64,000 nucleotides of DNA from Gavia stellata (taxonomy: Eukaryota > Chordata > Aves > Gaviiformes > Gaviidae), in the NCBI RefSeq assembly GCF_030936135.1, contig NC_082620.1, forward strand, positions 4,402,001 through 4,466,000. The letters run 5' to 3'. Positions 25,401 to 40,400 of the stretch are shown here, piece by piece; position 1 is the stretch's first letter; every line of letters begins with the position of its first letter. Below the pieces are notes generated by a model, which was not told where the DNA came from, did not search any database, and saw nothing but the letters and a program-made list of their open reading frames with translations. The position numbers were made by a program, and so were the translations under genes.

Positions 25401-28400
25401 TCAGGAATAAAGTGCATTAGCTTTAGTTGAGTGGTCCCCAAATTAGAAATCTGAGTATAGTTGTTAGTTAGAACTGCATCTGAATTCTAATCTTGACTTA
25501 AAATAGCCAGGACAGACTGCAAGATCTCTAAAAAATGGCGTTTCCCCCATGTTCCCTCCCACCCCCCATTAGACTCAGAGAGCAGCTGCTGCAGTAAATT
25601 CCAGGTCAGGGTCAGGGTCATCTATGTGCAAGCTTGAAAAATGGATCTCTCTTTCCAACTGTTCAGTCAGAAGGCTGGAAAAGGGGTCAGTAAAGAGAGA
25701 AGCCATCAGAGTTTCACTGAAATAAATGCAAGAAAGAATGTTCAAAACTAGACTGGAGAACTATAACTAGGTAGACTTTCAAGGAAGAAATAAAAAACTA
25801 AGCTACATTCTCCCCATGGCCTCCAAGAAAAAAAGCATACGCTGACATAAAACATCAATAGCAAAATTAATAACTGAACTTACGAATCTGGAGATTTGGA
25901 GTAACCACTGCCAAAGAGATTGCGTAGTGATCGTGGTGGGGAGATCTTGGCATCTCGTGAGTAAAAGACCATACAAACATCCTTTGTTATAACGGCAGGC
26001 TGAATGCAGTGGTCAAGCTAAGAGAAAAAACAGTAATGAATGAGTGGCTGCAGACAACTATGCCAAGTTATACTGCTTCCGTCTTTTAGTGGGATAGCTT
26101 TTTGAAATTTGTTCTTGTTTGGGTCTTTGGTAAAGGGTTTTCATACGTTCTGTGAAAGAGAACTGTCAAATTTCTTGATGCATCTTGTGGGCGAAATAAT
26201 TTTACTACACAAAACAACAGTGTGTTGCACACAAAACCAAGAGCTAGGCCAGTGTTTGTAACACTAGTAGTACTTACATAGCAACATTCACTGATTTCAA
26301 TGCATTTTCAGATACAAAGATAGATAAAATGAGGCACAGAAAGGTAAGGAGATCACCAGTTTCACTTCACATTTGTTGCAAGGCAGTAACACCTTGACAT
26401 CAAGATGTTAACTGTGAATAAATTTTTCCACCCTGTTCTCAGAAGAATGAATAAAGACTTTCACTGGCTTCAGGATTCAAAATAATTTCGTCCAGTAAGT
26501 ATTTATTTCAGGTACACACAGTCTGTTGTCTCAAAAGGCATAGGTCTCTAACCTCCAGGTAAGCAGAAAGGGTCATATATATCTTCTCTCCATATGGTGT
26601 CACTCGATTGAGGAGAAGGGAGTTATGCAAGGAGCTATCCCAAACCGCTTCAAACCGATAGAAAGTCCTGGAAAAAAGAACAGTAAAAGCTCAATAGTAA
26701 GAGTTCCTCTGCATCCCTCTCATCGGCCAGTGTAAAGCATCTCTTCCTTGACATAATCCACTACGACTCTCAGTGGCCTAGGTAGTAAATACTTGAAGCA
26801 AAGACCATCTCTTCTTTCCCAAGATCACTTACTTCTACCTCAAATAGTGTGGCATAAGAGCTCATTACCTGTTATGAAAAAGACTCATCTGAGAGAGAAA
26901 GAGGGAATACAGAAGAGAACAAAAGCTGTCATAACACTACAGGGAAGTCAGCACTAAAGAACTGTGTTTCTAAACAGACAGAATTCCTCTCTGTTGCTTC
27001 AGGTGCAATTCAGCCCAGCGGGACCTCTAAAGAGCATGGGAAGATTCTTTTTTATCAGCAACAGTCATTCTATACCATATTTTAGGACTAACAAATAGCA
27101 ACAGAAGAGATCCCTCTACTACTTAGTCTTATAAAACCAGCAGCTTCTGACAGCAAATGAGAATGATTGATAGGTAGGGATAGGGCCTATAGTCAAGTGA
27201 TAAAGATTTCTTTCTGTGTCCCTATCAGCTTCAACTAAAAGCTTGCAGATCTAACACAAACTTTTTAAGAAGTTTCTTCAATTCGGTACATGGAAAGAAA
27301 GGAGCTGAAGGCTCCCCACAGTTCTACCCCAGCAATCAGGAAAGTTCATCTGTTCGAGTAAAAAGTGAGAGACAGCATCATACACCCGACAGCTAAATCA
27401 TCAGATCTAGACTGACCATTACACTCTCTCCTAACAGGGGCTTAGGGAAATGAGCTTTCTTCCTTTCTCACAGGTAAAGATTGACTTCATGTAGGTTCCT
27501 TTGGAAAGAAATCCTATACCCTTATTCAGGAATACAGCACGCTTGTCTACACTGGTAACAGAAAAAGAAGGTATTACTTCTTCATCACCTCCATATAATT
27601 TCCCTCCCAAATCCCCTTGCTGTTGAGGTTTTCCATCCCATTTCCAGTCCAAATGATGTGGTATTAAAAGCAAGAAAGTGCTTCATATAACTTGTTTTAA
27701 AAAAATAATATATATCTCTAAAGAGCTTCTGTACTAATGCCAAAGGCCAACTCGGAAAAATAGAAAACGAAACCGAAGACAAATGACAAAAAGCAAGGTG
27801 GGGGTGGAAGGAAGAAATAACAAAAAACAAAACAAAACAAAAGAAACAACATGAAACAGCCTAAGAGCAGGCATATCAGAAACAGAGTTCTGATCTCAGA
27901 GTTCCCAAGAATTCCCTTTTCTTGATACCTATTACACAATTCCAAGCTAATACATCGAGACACCATGAACTGTGCAGTCAAGTAATATAATTTGAGAATA
28001 TTGCTAAATACTGTTTGCATTTGAAGTTGCATACTTAAGGAATGACTTCTAAATGTCTTGCTTCTATTAAAAATGCTACAGAGAAACATATTCTAAAGGC
28101 TAAGTAATCGGTAACTTTAAAAGCACTGTAATGTAATAATCCTTGCTTGAGTTAAGATTAGGCAAACAACACAGGTTGTCCTCTAACCCTTTACAAATCT
28201 GTGTCGAGTCCCTATGTTTTAATTTTTCATCATGTCTTAGTTAAGAGAGCACTTTTTTTAAACCTTTAGCAAGCTCCAGATCTACTATCTGGGTGGAAGG
28301 AAAAGTAGTAAAACCTGGTTCTCCACAGATGGGAAAGCCAGCGTACCTAGCCCCCGAATCAGCTCTGCACCATTTGCCAAACACGACTTCTCATCATGAA

Positions 28401-31400
28401 GAGAGCACACAGGTGTAAATGTTCATCAGCGCAGAACTAAATGCTCCTCTTTAGCAAAATGATGATCTTTGGATGAACACCAAATTGAAGTCAAACAGAG
28501 CTTCGAGACAGTTACTCTACCGGATTTTTTCTAGCCAGGAAGTTAAATATACACAGTCTTGCCTGTCCAAATCAGAACTTGCTAGAATAGTTATAAAGGG
28601 AGACAAAAACCATAAGTGAGCAGACATCTTTCAGCATAGCCAACAGCGCAAGGAGGAAAATGGAGCACGGAACAAGAAAAGCATGGAAAACAGGAAAAAA
28701 CAGGTTAAAGGCACCAATGTATAGTTAGAACTGATTTTTAAGTGCATTTTAGCATTAGTGAAAGGCGGTGAATTGACAGCACTGAAGACTTAAGTCTTCT
28801 CTTTTTCAAAGAGGCAGAACACAGAAAGCAGAATGCAAATTGTCCCAGACTGCGCAGCCAGCATGCTTGGCTGTGATCCAGCCTGGAAGGTGAAAGAGGA
28901 ATCCAGACTGAGCAGCTACTACATGTCTCGCTTCTCTGCCAACTGGTAAACTAAGAGGTAGCAACCACATGGTTAACTTTCAGATGCAAATCCAACCTAA
29001 GAACAGAGGTTGAAGGCCAGTCACATGGCAGCCACTGCTTTTTGTTCAGTGCAATTCTGAGCTGGAATTTCAAGTAACCTAATCATTCAGTCCTTGACTT
29101 GGTACTTCATACGTGGCAAGCATTACAGAGTCAGGAACAGTAAGAAATTCCAACTGCAGTTCTTTGATACAGAACAAGGAAGAAAATAGCAAGGACAACA
29201 AAGAGGGACTATATTCTGATGGCACATTTTGAGAATCAGAAAGGCTGAACGAAGGAAGCTCTCTCTCACATGTGAAGAAAGTTTACCTTCACAAGTCCCC
29301 CACTGAATTGTACCTGAATAAACCCCTGACACAAAGCAGGAGGAGGTATACTACTTCTGGAAGAGCTAAGAGGCATGCTAACAGAATTCAGTAAAAGCTA
29401 AAAGGGAAGTGGCAGCAATACAAATGGGACATAAAGCATTCTATTTTCAAGAATCTTTATGTATAAAGGAAGCAAACAGAAAATACCTAGGCATATCCTT
29501 ATCAAGAAAGAGCCTGTAAAAACATAGAAAGAGCTTCAGTTAGTGCAGCCAAAAGCAGAACAGAAAAGCAACAGCTGAGAGGAACAGAACAAGTGGACTT
29601 AAAAAAAAAAAAGCCAAAAAAACACCAACCAGAAAACACGTCTGTAGACAATGAGCAAACATAAGACATATGTCTTACCAGGGCTTCAATCCCACTCCAC
29701 CACCCTGCCATGCACTCATCCCACAAGTTAAATCTTGGCATTTTGGTAAAAGATGGTCAAGAGCTTCACTTCACTCACACTCATCGTTCATCCAAGTGGC
29801 CCACCTAATAGCTATACAGGAATTCCTGGAAATTGCTAGAGAACAGAAAGTATAGGGCTTTCCAACTGCAAATCCAATAATATCAGACTGGAAACTAGCA
29901 ACAGTCCCCTTACGTTCCAGCTATACTGATCCATTAATTCAAATACACCAGATACACCAGAAGCAGAACACCCATTTCTCAGTGGGAGGCAAAGAATAGC
30001 TGCTAAAACCCTGTCACTGGGTGCAGTTACAGAGACTAGATGGCAGGAAGACATTCAGTTGGTAGGAGCGGTGTCCTGAATCCACCTTTAATATCGCAGT
30101 GGTGTTTCAAAGTCCAAGCCTCTAATGGAGAAGGAAGAAGCCATTTCAGAGCCTAGAAGGATTCCGCCTCCAGCATTCAGCAGCTGCAGCAGAGATGGGC
30201 TCCAGAACAGCCCCTCCCCTCTGGAATCACTCATTCAGAGTTAAATCTCAGAGATATTCCTGCTTTGCACCAGCTAAACAGAGCTGCGGAGTGGTCAAGT
30301 GACTTGGCTGATGTCAGAGTAGGGAGAGGCTGTGCCGGCAATGCAGCATTCTGCTTCACTGCCCTTTGTTGCAGACACTGAAGCAAAACAATGCGGAGTC
30401 TGACTGATCTTTACAGCAATGCACCCTAACGAGGAGACACACACAGCCAGAAACCTCTCAGACAGGGGCCCTGCTGTTGCCCGAATGACTGCAGATACAT
30501 GGAACAGACAGACACCCCCTTATTAGAACTGGAGTCAATTTGTGATACATCTGTATAAATCCACAAATTATGAAGTTTAATTTACAAAGCATGGCTGTTG
30601 CTTAAATAGTCACATACTTGTTCCAGGAATAATATAGGCATGTACACACCCATAAATATAGCCCCTGAGATTGCCCTTGTACTTCAATGCCATATTCCAG
30701 CAACAAACCTTGATGTCAGTTTAAAAGTTCTGGGTTAAATTCTGAGACTCCCTTAAGCTGTTCCTTTCCATCCTCTCTTTATGGTGCATACAAATGGAAA
30801 GTAATTCAAATGCACTATCAAGAAATCCTCCATGTAGACCAATGGACTTCAGCCTTAGCAAGAATTTATGGTAATGCTCATTCTCTATCTGTATGCCCTC
30901 TGCCCATGGAATTCTACATTTAATAATTAGCAATATTCCCAGCTTTCCAAACATCCTACCAATCAATACCCGAGGTTAAAGAAATTTTAGATTCCTGCTT
31001 AAGTGCTCGCTTCATTCACTTACCTATTGGAGCTGTGGGAGGACTTCAGGTATTTTGCAGAGATAATATTCAAAGACAGAATAGCATCCACAGCAGCTTC
31101 ATCTACCTCTGCTTTATTTCTTATACGTCCTGAAAAGGGTAGGAGGGGGAATCAATTAAAACTAAACATGAAACACAGAAGGAATCTGTTTTCCCAAATA
31201 TCATTTCAGACTATGTGATTAATAAGCAGCCGTAAGTGGAAGTTGCAAAACTTAAGTTTTTCCTCTGGATCTTTTTCAAAATACTCCTCTCACAGCCAAT
31301 ACTGATAAAGATGACAGAATCTGATACAAAGAGAAACTACCATCAGTACTTCCTTACATAGTAACAGGCAAAACAGAATATACTCACCAACAACCAGCTC

Positions 31401-34400
31401 TCGCACATCTTTCCAGTGCAACTCACTGCCCTTCTCATGGATGATGGTGACTGTGATTCTACGCTGGATCCCCTGGTAGAGTTCAAAAACAAAACACTGG
31501 TGAAGTATTCCTGCGTATGCACACTACCCTCATCTATTTTGCACTTACACTGCAAAAATGAAGCAAATAAAATCATTTAAATTAGTCTGTAACTGTGAAC
31601 ACACACCTATGTGTTTTAGGGCCCTAAAATTAACTTAAGAGGAACATTATATTCTCATATGTAACAGAAATTACACTTCTCCCTCCACAGTCCACAAAGG
31701 CAGAGGTTTTTAACCTAAAGTAGTCCTGAAATTGTTGCTACACTCTCAAGGAAGGTATGTATGGTCCCTGGGATATATCAGAGTTGACCACAAAAACAAG
31801 CAAATACTTGGGTAATGTGTGCTTATATACTTATATGTTATATTAAAGCATATATACCAAGAGCGTGTATACCAAGAGAAAAAGTGTATATACTAAGAGA
31901 AGTTACTAGAAAATAGCAACTACTCATGCAGCTATTCTCCTCCTTTGTCACATGTATCTGTTACCAGCCAAAATATAAAACTTCATAATATCTGGGAAGA
32001 AGGTAAAATTGTAGAATAGAAAAACACTACGTCTAAAAAAGAAAAAATCTCCAAGTATTTGTTTCAACAGATTCCACTCTTCCAAATGAAGATGACAACT
32101 ATCCAGGAAGAAGGTGCTTTGTGCGTAACTGTTTCAAAAGAAGTTGAAAGATGTTTGTCTGAATTGGCAATGGTATTTCAGACGCTAGAACTACCTGGTT
32201 TGAACTGGAAGTAACTGATGAGGACACTCCAGAACTGAGTAACATTTATTTTTTTTTAAACAAAATTATTGGAATATGACCATTATTCCTAAGCTATAAG
32301 ATTTGTTCCTATCATTTTAAGAAAAAGAGGAAATGCAAGTCACAGGTAAACTCTACAAAAAGGAACTGAGAATTTGAGCGTAGAAGAAACATAACATAAA
32401 CCTATAAACAATATTTAACTAGGATTATCTTTAGAATCTAGCTAAAGACAAATTATTAAGGATTATTACATTAGCATTTGTGATTAACTACAGGCATTTA
32501 AAATGCACTGAGACATGGTCATTGTGTAGATCTGTCTTCTAGCCACATGCAGTGAGAAAGAACCAATGAAAGCTGAATCCACATGATCCTTCTGTGTCCT
32601 TGGTAGAGATGTTACAGAACACTGAAGGCACAAATCTGGTCCCAAAGGTTCCTGCTTTTTAAAAGGCTTTCATGAGCGGGATGCATACTGACTGATAAGC
32701 AAAGGGAACAGCAATATACTAGGGGCCAAACATATTCTCCTCATAGCCCAAAGCTAACAGACTAAGTACAGACTGAAAGATGACTGACCCTACAGCTATC
32801 ATTAGACAACTGTATGGGAAAGAAGACCTGAAAGATGCAAAATCCAGTCATTAGCATTCTAACCACCCCCCAGAGATGAAACTTGCTGTTCTACAGCCTT
32901 CATTAGTACCTGGTGAAGCAGGAACGTCCCCTGACAGGGCAGGCCTCCGGTGTGGTCCACAACAGCAGGAATATACCTGTGTGAGACAGTGAAATCAACA
33001 GGCAGGAAAGATATACTAGCACAGCAACTTTACTTTGTATTCTGCTGCCAACAGTTAAGTCTCCACGTAGTATCTGAAGAAATAAAAGTGTTTCTGCTGT
33101 CTCTCAGACTGGACTCTTTATTGGACCACAGTATCAATGAAATAGAGAAGTATCCTATACGGTACTTCGAGGACTTCTGGAAAACTCTGTGGAACTCACT
33201 TCTCAATATAATCCCTAAAGACCTGTCAGGGCAAAACCTTCTCTGTAGCAGAGGTGAACATAAAATAGGGCCTGCTAGATGACTTCCGGAGCGTAACGTC
33301 TCTAGTGACCCAAAGAATCTAAACTCATGGCCTACCATAGGATAAGTTTTCCCAGCACCTGTTCAGCTGGTGTGCATGGGCTTTCAAAGTGGAAAGATTA
33401 CTTCAAGCGTGAAAGAATGTCTTTTATCTCTTCAGTCATTTCCAATGGGGACAATGAATGCCAGCAGAATTTACACCCAATCACTACAAACCATCCAGGC
33501 CACCACCCAATAATAAACCTTGTCTGAACAGAACAAAGGGTAAAAGATCAAACTCCCATAAACCACTGTTCTTAAAACACAAAAAAATTAATACGGGACT
33601 TACTCCCCTGTTGGCTCCAATTCGCTGATCTCAAACCACACAAGGAGATCGTATTTGCTCACACTCTGGCCCAAGCTGGGTTTGCTCAGAGTATTTAGCT
33701 TTGTAGCTGGCACTTAAAGAAAAAAAAAAAAGAAAGAAAGAAAGAAGAATGGTTTACAAACACTGAACAAGTAAAGCTTACCCTAGGGCTCACAGAAACA
33801 TGTCATTTCAGTGATCCTATGTATTCTATGTACATATGGAGACCACATCTTTTTCTCAAAGCATTGTTTTTTAAATCTAAGTTACTAGATTAAAAAAAAA
33901 CCAAACCCGCAGTTAAGCAACAAAACAAAAGTGTATCCAAAAAGCTTGTAAAAATACACAGTCTCTCTAGATCCACAGAAAAAGGAGTTTCCTCAGATGT
34001 GCATCGGTTACTTTAAGGCTTAACAGTTTGTGATTTAGAATTGCTTAGGTCTGTTCATCGGCAACATTACGCACCCATAAAGTACATTGCCCCTTCCCCT
34101 CACAAGAAAAAAAAAGAATTAAAAAAAAAATCAAGAACTTAAAACTTTGGTCTTCCCTTCTTCATGTTACAAATTGCTAATCTCTTGTACCAGTTTATAT
34201 AAGAGAATGTATATGTACAATGTCTATGTAAAAAGGCTGAACAAGACTTACTCCAGAGCTATAATCCTGCCAAAGTAGTTTCTGGGCTCCTTATTGTTTT
34301 GGTATTAGTGATTACTACTTGCCAGATCCTCTCTAATTCCTTTCATACACATGTAGAGATAAACCATGTTAAAAAAAATAGCGAGACAACTGAAATTCTA

Positions 34401-37400
34401 GCAATAACCTGATATTCCTTCATGCATACTTACATCACACCTTTTAGCTATCATTACATGACTTTTTATTTGTTTACTCATTCCATTTTTGTAAATGGAA
34501 ACATTATAAAAGCTTAGTTCCTGTGTACTCTGACAGATATTTTTGTAACTCTGCAACTGATTTTCCATTTTTTCTCCTTTTACATACTAACCTCATTGCT
34601 TTTATTAAGCCAAATAATTATCCTCCCTTCTAGCCTCTCAAGCCCCATTCTTCCCTTGCTCAAGTGTTCTTTAGCTTCTCCTGTCGTCACACCTCTGTGT
34701 ATCCTTCAGCTTCCACCATGACTGAATTTCCCATGCACTCACTGGAAGGGCACAACAGTCCCCAGTTAAGAAAAGGTACTTATAGGTATGGCTGTGTAGT
34801 CTCTTTTGAAAAACAAAATGTGAATTCTGTTTCTTTTCTGGCTAAAACAGCAGCTAACTTGGAGGGACAGCTTTTACAAGAATCTGTTATTTACAGTACT
34901 AGAACTCCATCGTGTTAGGTAGAGAGCTTCAGTGTCATCATTTACTCTTCCCATTCATTAATCAGGGTAGTCACTCATCATATCAGGTAGCTGCACATGA
35001 ACTCATTACAGCTGGACTCAATTCCATTGATAGCAAGAGGAATATCAAACACACAAGTCACTCAAGTTTACTGCTAAGCAGAGAAACTCAAAAGCACCAG
35101 GAGAGAAAAACAGACAGACATATTTAACTAACCATGAAAGCCAGTTCCAGAAGTTCTCAAGAACTTGCTCTGGCACAATTAATAACCAGCATTGTTGTTT
35201 CTTTTTTTTTTTCTTTTTTTTTTTTAATAAAACAGAATACAAATGTAAGTGAGGAACAGCACTATTAGTGGCAAAAAAAGAAGATGAGCAAAAAGGAAAC
35301 CTATATAGAACACAGCGGAATGTTTCATCTACAGCTAGCTGCTTTTTCATATGCAGCATCTCTCGTCTCAATATGACAAAACTATGTACAGAACACACAC
35401 ACACAAAAAAAGAAAAAAAAAAATCAGAGGTCCAGGAAGTTTTGGGGAATCAATCCAGTGAGACAGAAAAATCTGAGATACCTGACACACTGGAGTTTAT
35501 AGACTCTATATATAGTTTTCTCTAGAATAGCCCTAAACTTAAGCACAGCATCATCCTTCTATGACCGCAACCATGGCAGTTTCTAGTCCCAAGAATACTA
35601 CGTGATAAAGATAAGGAAAAAAGAATTCTGAAGCACATTTTGGAACTACTTCTACATCTACCATAGATCAAGTTTGGCTACTAACCATCTCGTTTAGGAG
35701 CACGCTCACTCTGACAACTGGGAACAGGCAGAAAGAGAAAAGGTGGCAGCTGGTCAGCTCCATCCTGGAAAGCAGCCACAGCAGAGGATGCAAGCACATT
35801 GGCATGCTCGGATAGCGTGTTCAGCACATGCACGTTTACATAGCCAGACATAAGATACCTAATCAACTCAATTTTTCTTTCATGGTCTGCAAACGGAATG
35901 GAACACATACAAAAAAGAAGGATGGTAGAAATATGCAGGTGAGAGAAAGCTAGAGAAGGAGGAAATTAAGAAGTGAAATGGAAAAGAAAAACCACAAAAG
36001 AGTTCAGCATGCATTATTACAATTAAGCAAAGAAAACCAAGGATCATTTCAACAAGACTGACTCACTAAACAAGAATGTTACAGAGCAAAAAGATGAAGC
36101 TGTTAATGAATAAGCAAATTTCCAGTCAAGTGCTCAGTAAGCACATAAAGAGCCATAGGCAGATCTCATGGAATATGGTCAACACCTCAGGAATGAAATT
36201 CTACCCTTTAATGAAACAAGAAGCACTTCCTGCAAGAGGAGGTTGAAAAGAACATGTGAAAAGGAAGATAGCCAGCACAGATAGATCCAATACCCTTTGC
36301 AACATTCACTCCATTAGATTTCTTGGTGTCCTGAATAGCTTAGGAATACACTACAACCTTCATTTTCAGTAGCAGACATGTGATGCACAGAATTAGAGAA
36401 CTGTTCTCACCTGGCTTTGAGAGCGGCATAGGGGGAGGAAAGAATCTTCGGGAAGGCTGTGGAGGGCTAAAGGGAAATGAAAAGTTACCAATATAGAGGC
36501 AGCTAAACATAAAAAATATATACAAATACAGACACATGCATGCATGTATGTATGTATGTATGTATACACACACACTCCATGCAGTCCTTTCACCCATTTT
36601 AGTCTCTAAAACTATGCTCACATCCCATGAAGGCAGGTACATGTCACCTGTCAGGAAAACTAGAGGACTCAGCACACTTCTCAGACTAACCTATATCCTT
36701 TTTCTATTCTAATTTAATTTATCCTAACTGTCAATTAAAAAAAAAAAATATGTATTTACAATTTCCAGCTGCTCTACCCCCCATTCTGCACTGAAAATTT
36801 AAGTAGGTAACAGGCATTTCCCAAAATAACTTAAGGAAAAGGAACAAGCCTCAGCTGGCATTTCCTCTGAAAACCAGCACGTGCTTCCTCTTTGCAGCTG
36901 CTGCCTTCAGCAGGAGCGCTAACCAGGGCAAGCAAGCCAGACAACAGCCTCTTCTCTTAAGCTATGAAGACAAGGACTAGGGGTCCTTTCCAAATCCAAT
37001 TCCTTTCCAATTCCAAAAATTCAAATGCTCAGCACCTTCCACACTAGTAAGTCAAAAGGCTGAGAGCCTTTTGTTTTCCCCCTAATCTCATCTTTCTTCT
37101 TTTGTCATCCTACCTTTATGCATCAGGCCACCTGCCCTGAGGGAACACTGCATCCTGGAGCACTGTTAAGGTTTACCCAGAACTCACGGAGATCACCACT
37201 GAAGTTCTGAGTACGATATTCTACCACCACAGCAGGGTGGATGCAGCTGTGTTGGGAAAACAACTTTCCATGTTTGAGATGGTAGAACAATTCCATCACT
37301 TACTAACAAAACATACCACACTGGGTAAACAGGCCTCTGCCAGCACTCTTGCCTCAGTCAGGAATCCTACTCCTGAGGGTGTGGCTATATAATTTCAGGA

Positions 37401-40400
37401 ATATGATAAAGTACTGCCTGAACTGCAGAGGTAACCTGAGCATGATCACAAACAGCCTTAATGCCAGAATAGTGAACAATACCTGTTGAGATCCTGTCCT
37501 TGCAGATGGAGAGGATGCTGCTGATAATGTCCGAAGACTTCAAACACAATAGGCTTTGTTTTGATGTACTCCACAAATGATTCTGTCACTTCCACAGCAA
37601 TCTATTAGGCAAAGTAAGGGAAGAAAATGAGACATACAAAAAGGAAGTCTTCTAAGTGTGAATTTTAGGAGTCTGTATTTTTCATACAGTTTAGCTCCAT
37701 TCACAGTAAAAGCAACTGCATTCCTTTTTGGTTTAGGCATTAATTCTACTCTCTGGTAAAGGAGAAAATGAAAGCCTCAATATCAGGCATTTTAAGCAGG
37801 AGAAGAGAAAGCTACATGCAACCAAAGGATTACACAGTTCATAAAAATAGATATATTTACTCAGTTCATCTGAGATCACTGAGCACTGCTATTCACATAT
37901 ATTTTATTTCCTGAATTCTAGACTGCTTTCATTGAACATCCTGGAAAGGAAGCAGGGAATTCAAAGGGAGGAAGTAGAGGTGAAGCAGAAGAGTTAAATC
38001 TGCCACACATCATTCTGTATTTTGTCCTCCATCGGGGAATTACATCATTCACCTGATCACTCCTCCTACTGTCTATTCTTAATTCCCCTTGCCCCCCTTT
38101 CCCATACACCTCTCCTAAGTTTAACAAGTAACAAGAAGGATACACACAACTCCCAGTGCTAAAACAGGCACTTACTATTCATGTAAAGTTTTACTTACAT
38201 TCTGAACATGGTAAAACCCAAGGGGAGTCCCTCGACCGTTGTTTTTGAGAGGTTCTGTTGAGAAAGCTTCATCATGCCGATGTAAAAAGCTTTAAAAAAA
38301 AAAAAACAAACCCGAACCAAAAATAAACCACCACAGAACAGTTTAGTGAAGATTGCTGTGCTGTGAACCCAACACTGAAAGGAAACCCATAAATTTATTC
38401 TGCTAGAACTTTACAGGGAGTTGAGCAATGGCCTAAAGCTGGGAATACCCTAGTTTTTGGGACCACAATTCCTGTAGTTGTTTTGTGTCTTTATTACTCC
38501 CATTTCTCATTCTCTTTCTTAAGAAACTAAGCCAAAGAACACTTTCACTTGAGAGCTACTGAGTTGCTCAAGGGTCATATAGCTTTCATTCTAATTGAGC
38601 ATAGGTACAATCTAATATAAAATTTTTCACATTAAAAGCCATTATCAAGCAAAAACTTAAGATATCTATAACTAGTAACTTAAGAGTCCACTCTGATTCT
38701 TAATTCCTTTCTGCAAAACTTTATCCTTTAACACTGTGCTAACACAAAGCAGGTACTGCTTGTAACAGGAATTCCAGTAACCAGCAAGGTGTTTTTCTCT
38801 GCTATACCACACTGCCACCGATCTGAAAAGCTCTCAATCAGACCCTCCATTGCCTACAATTATTTGCACTCTCTATCAAACCATTCATTGCCTAATGTAA
38901 ATAAGGACAGATTCTTACTTGAACTGGCAGAAAATATCTGCATATTCAGGAAGGATGCCGCTGGCCTGTAGCACTGTCACACGGAAGGTAAACACGCTAC
39001 CCAGTTTCAAGTGATCACCAATTTCCTCAGTGAATCCTTCCATAGTCATCTTTCCATCCAAAGTGGCTGACTTCAAGTCTTAGGGAGAAACAAACATCGC
39101 ACATCAACTCACTTTTTTCTTTTTTTTTTTTCCCCCTCCTTTCTTTCCTTAAAATATTCCTTCAGGCAACAGTTTAGCCCCATCACACTTTTTTTGTTTT
39201 TCTTTTGAGCCCAAATTATTTGCTGAGAATCAAAAGCTCCAAATACCTGGGAACAGTTTTTCTGCACAGTTCCTCAGATGAATAACTCCAGCATCTATCA
39301 TATGCAACCCATCGGTTACACCTCTCCCTACCTATCATATACTTGAAGGACACTCAGAACCCCTTTCTATCACTGACTGAAAGTGTCCCAGATTTCCCTT
39401 AAGCTCTGCAAGATTACTACGTATTTCTTGCTTACCTAGCTCATTCATTCTGTTGATCTCCTCTGGAGGAGTGGTAACCTCCGAATTCTGTCCTTGCCCT
39501 TCCACAATTCTTAATTCTTCCAATGACAGTCCAGACCGAGTCATTGCAACTGAAGAAAAATCACTCTGAAAAATTAAGTGAAGTTGCACGTAACAGACTC
39601 CTGCAGTTTCTGGTTTTCCCATCCCCTTCTTCTCCCGCATTACTTAATTCTTTATTTAGAAGCACAAACTATTGCACTCAAAGAAACCTAACTCAATTTT
39701 AAGACTTCTTACCTTGTCAAAATATTCATTGTCAAATGAAATTTTAGCTGTGCCAGACTGTCGAATACCAGATCCATAATCTGGGGCTTCTTCATCAGCT
39801 AAAAAACAGAAAAAATAATTAAAAAAAAAAAAGATGAGGAGGAGAGGGAAAAACCCTCAGAGTTATCTGAATAGCAATTCTGATTACAACGGAAACCAGT
39901 CCGTAACGCAGAAGAGGCCTGGTTCCAGTCATCCAATAACACATTAGAATAAGTGCTGGGAAAAAATCATAGCAGAAATCTATCCATCAGGAACTCAAGT
40001 GTGGGAAAACAACAAAGCAAGCTACGAAGTGTCATCATGAATATATTTAACTTTAGAGAATTTTGAATGCAAAACAACTTTACTACTAATTTTGATTATT
40101 TATTTCCTTCTGATTATTATACCTGAGGTAAATTAACATTCCATAATACAATGACCCACACGGGAATGTATACTAACGTTGATTTAAACTGTCATCTAAA
40201 ATTTTATAGCCATAAACCAAGCAGTAACACTAGCAAAGCTTCACAAGTACATGCTGCAAGTTTGAAAGGCAGTTCTCTCCGTGCAATCTGTCCATATAAC
40301 CTTCTCCTCTTTGTGGAGAGTAACAATAACGAGGCCTGGTTAAACGCCAGATATTTTTTCCACAGTAAATGCATGCTTGCAGGAGGAATCCCAAGATTCG

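Noticed and set aside
27718-28089. 123-codon minus-strand open frame in a KIF1B intron
   Set aside because: It runs through an A/C-rich low-complexity patch, giving a Phe/Leu/Cys-rich peptide. It has no splice sites in phase.
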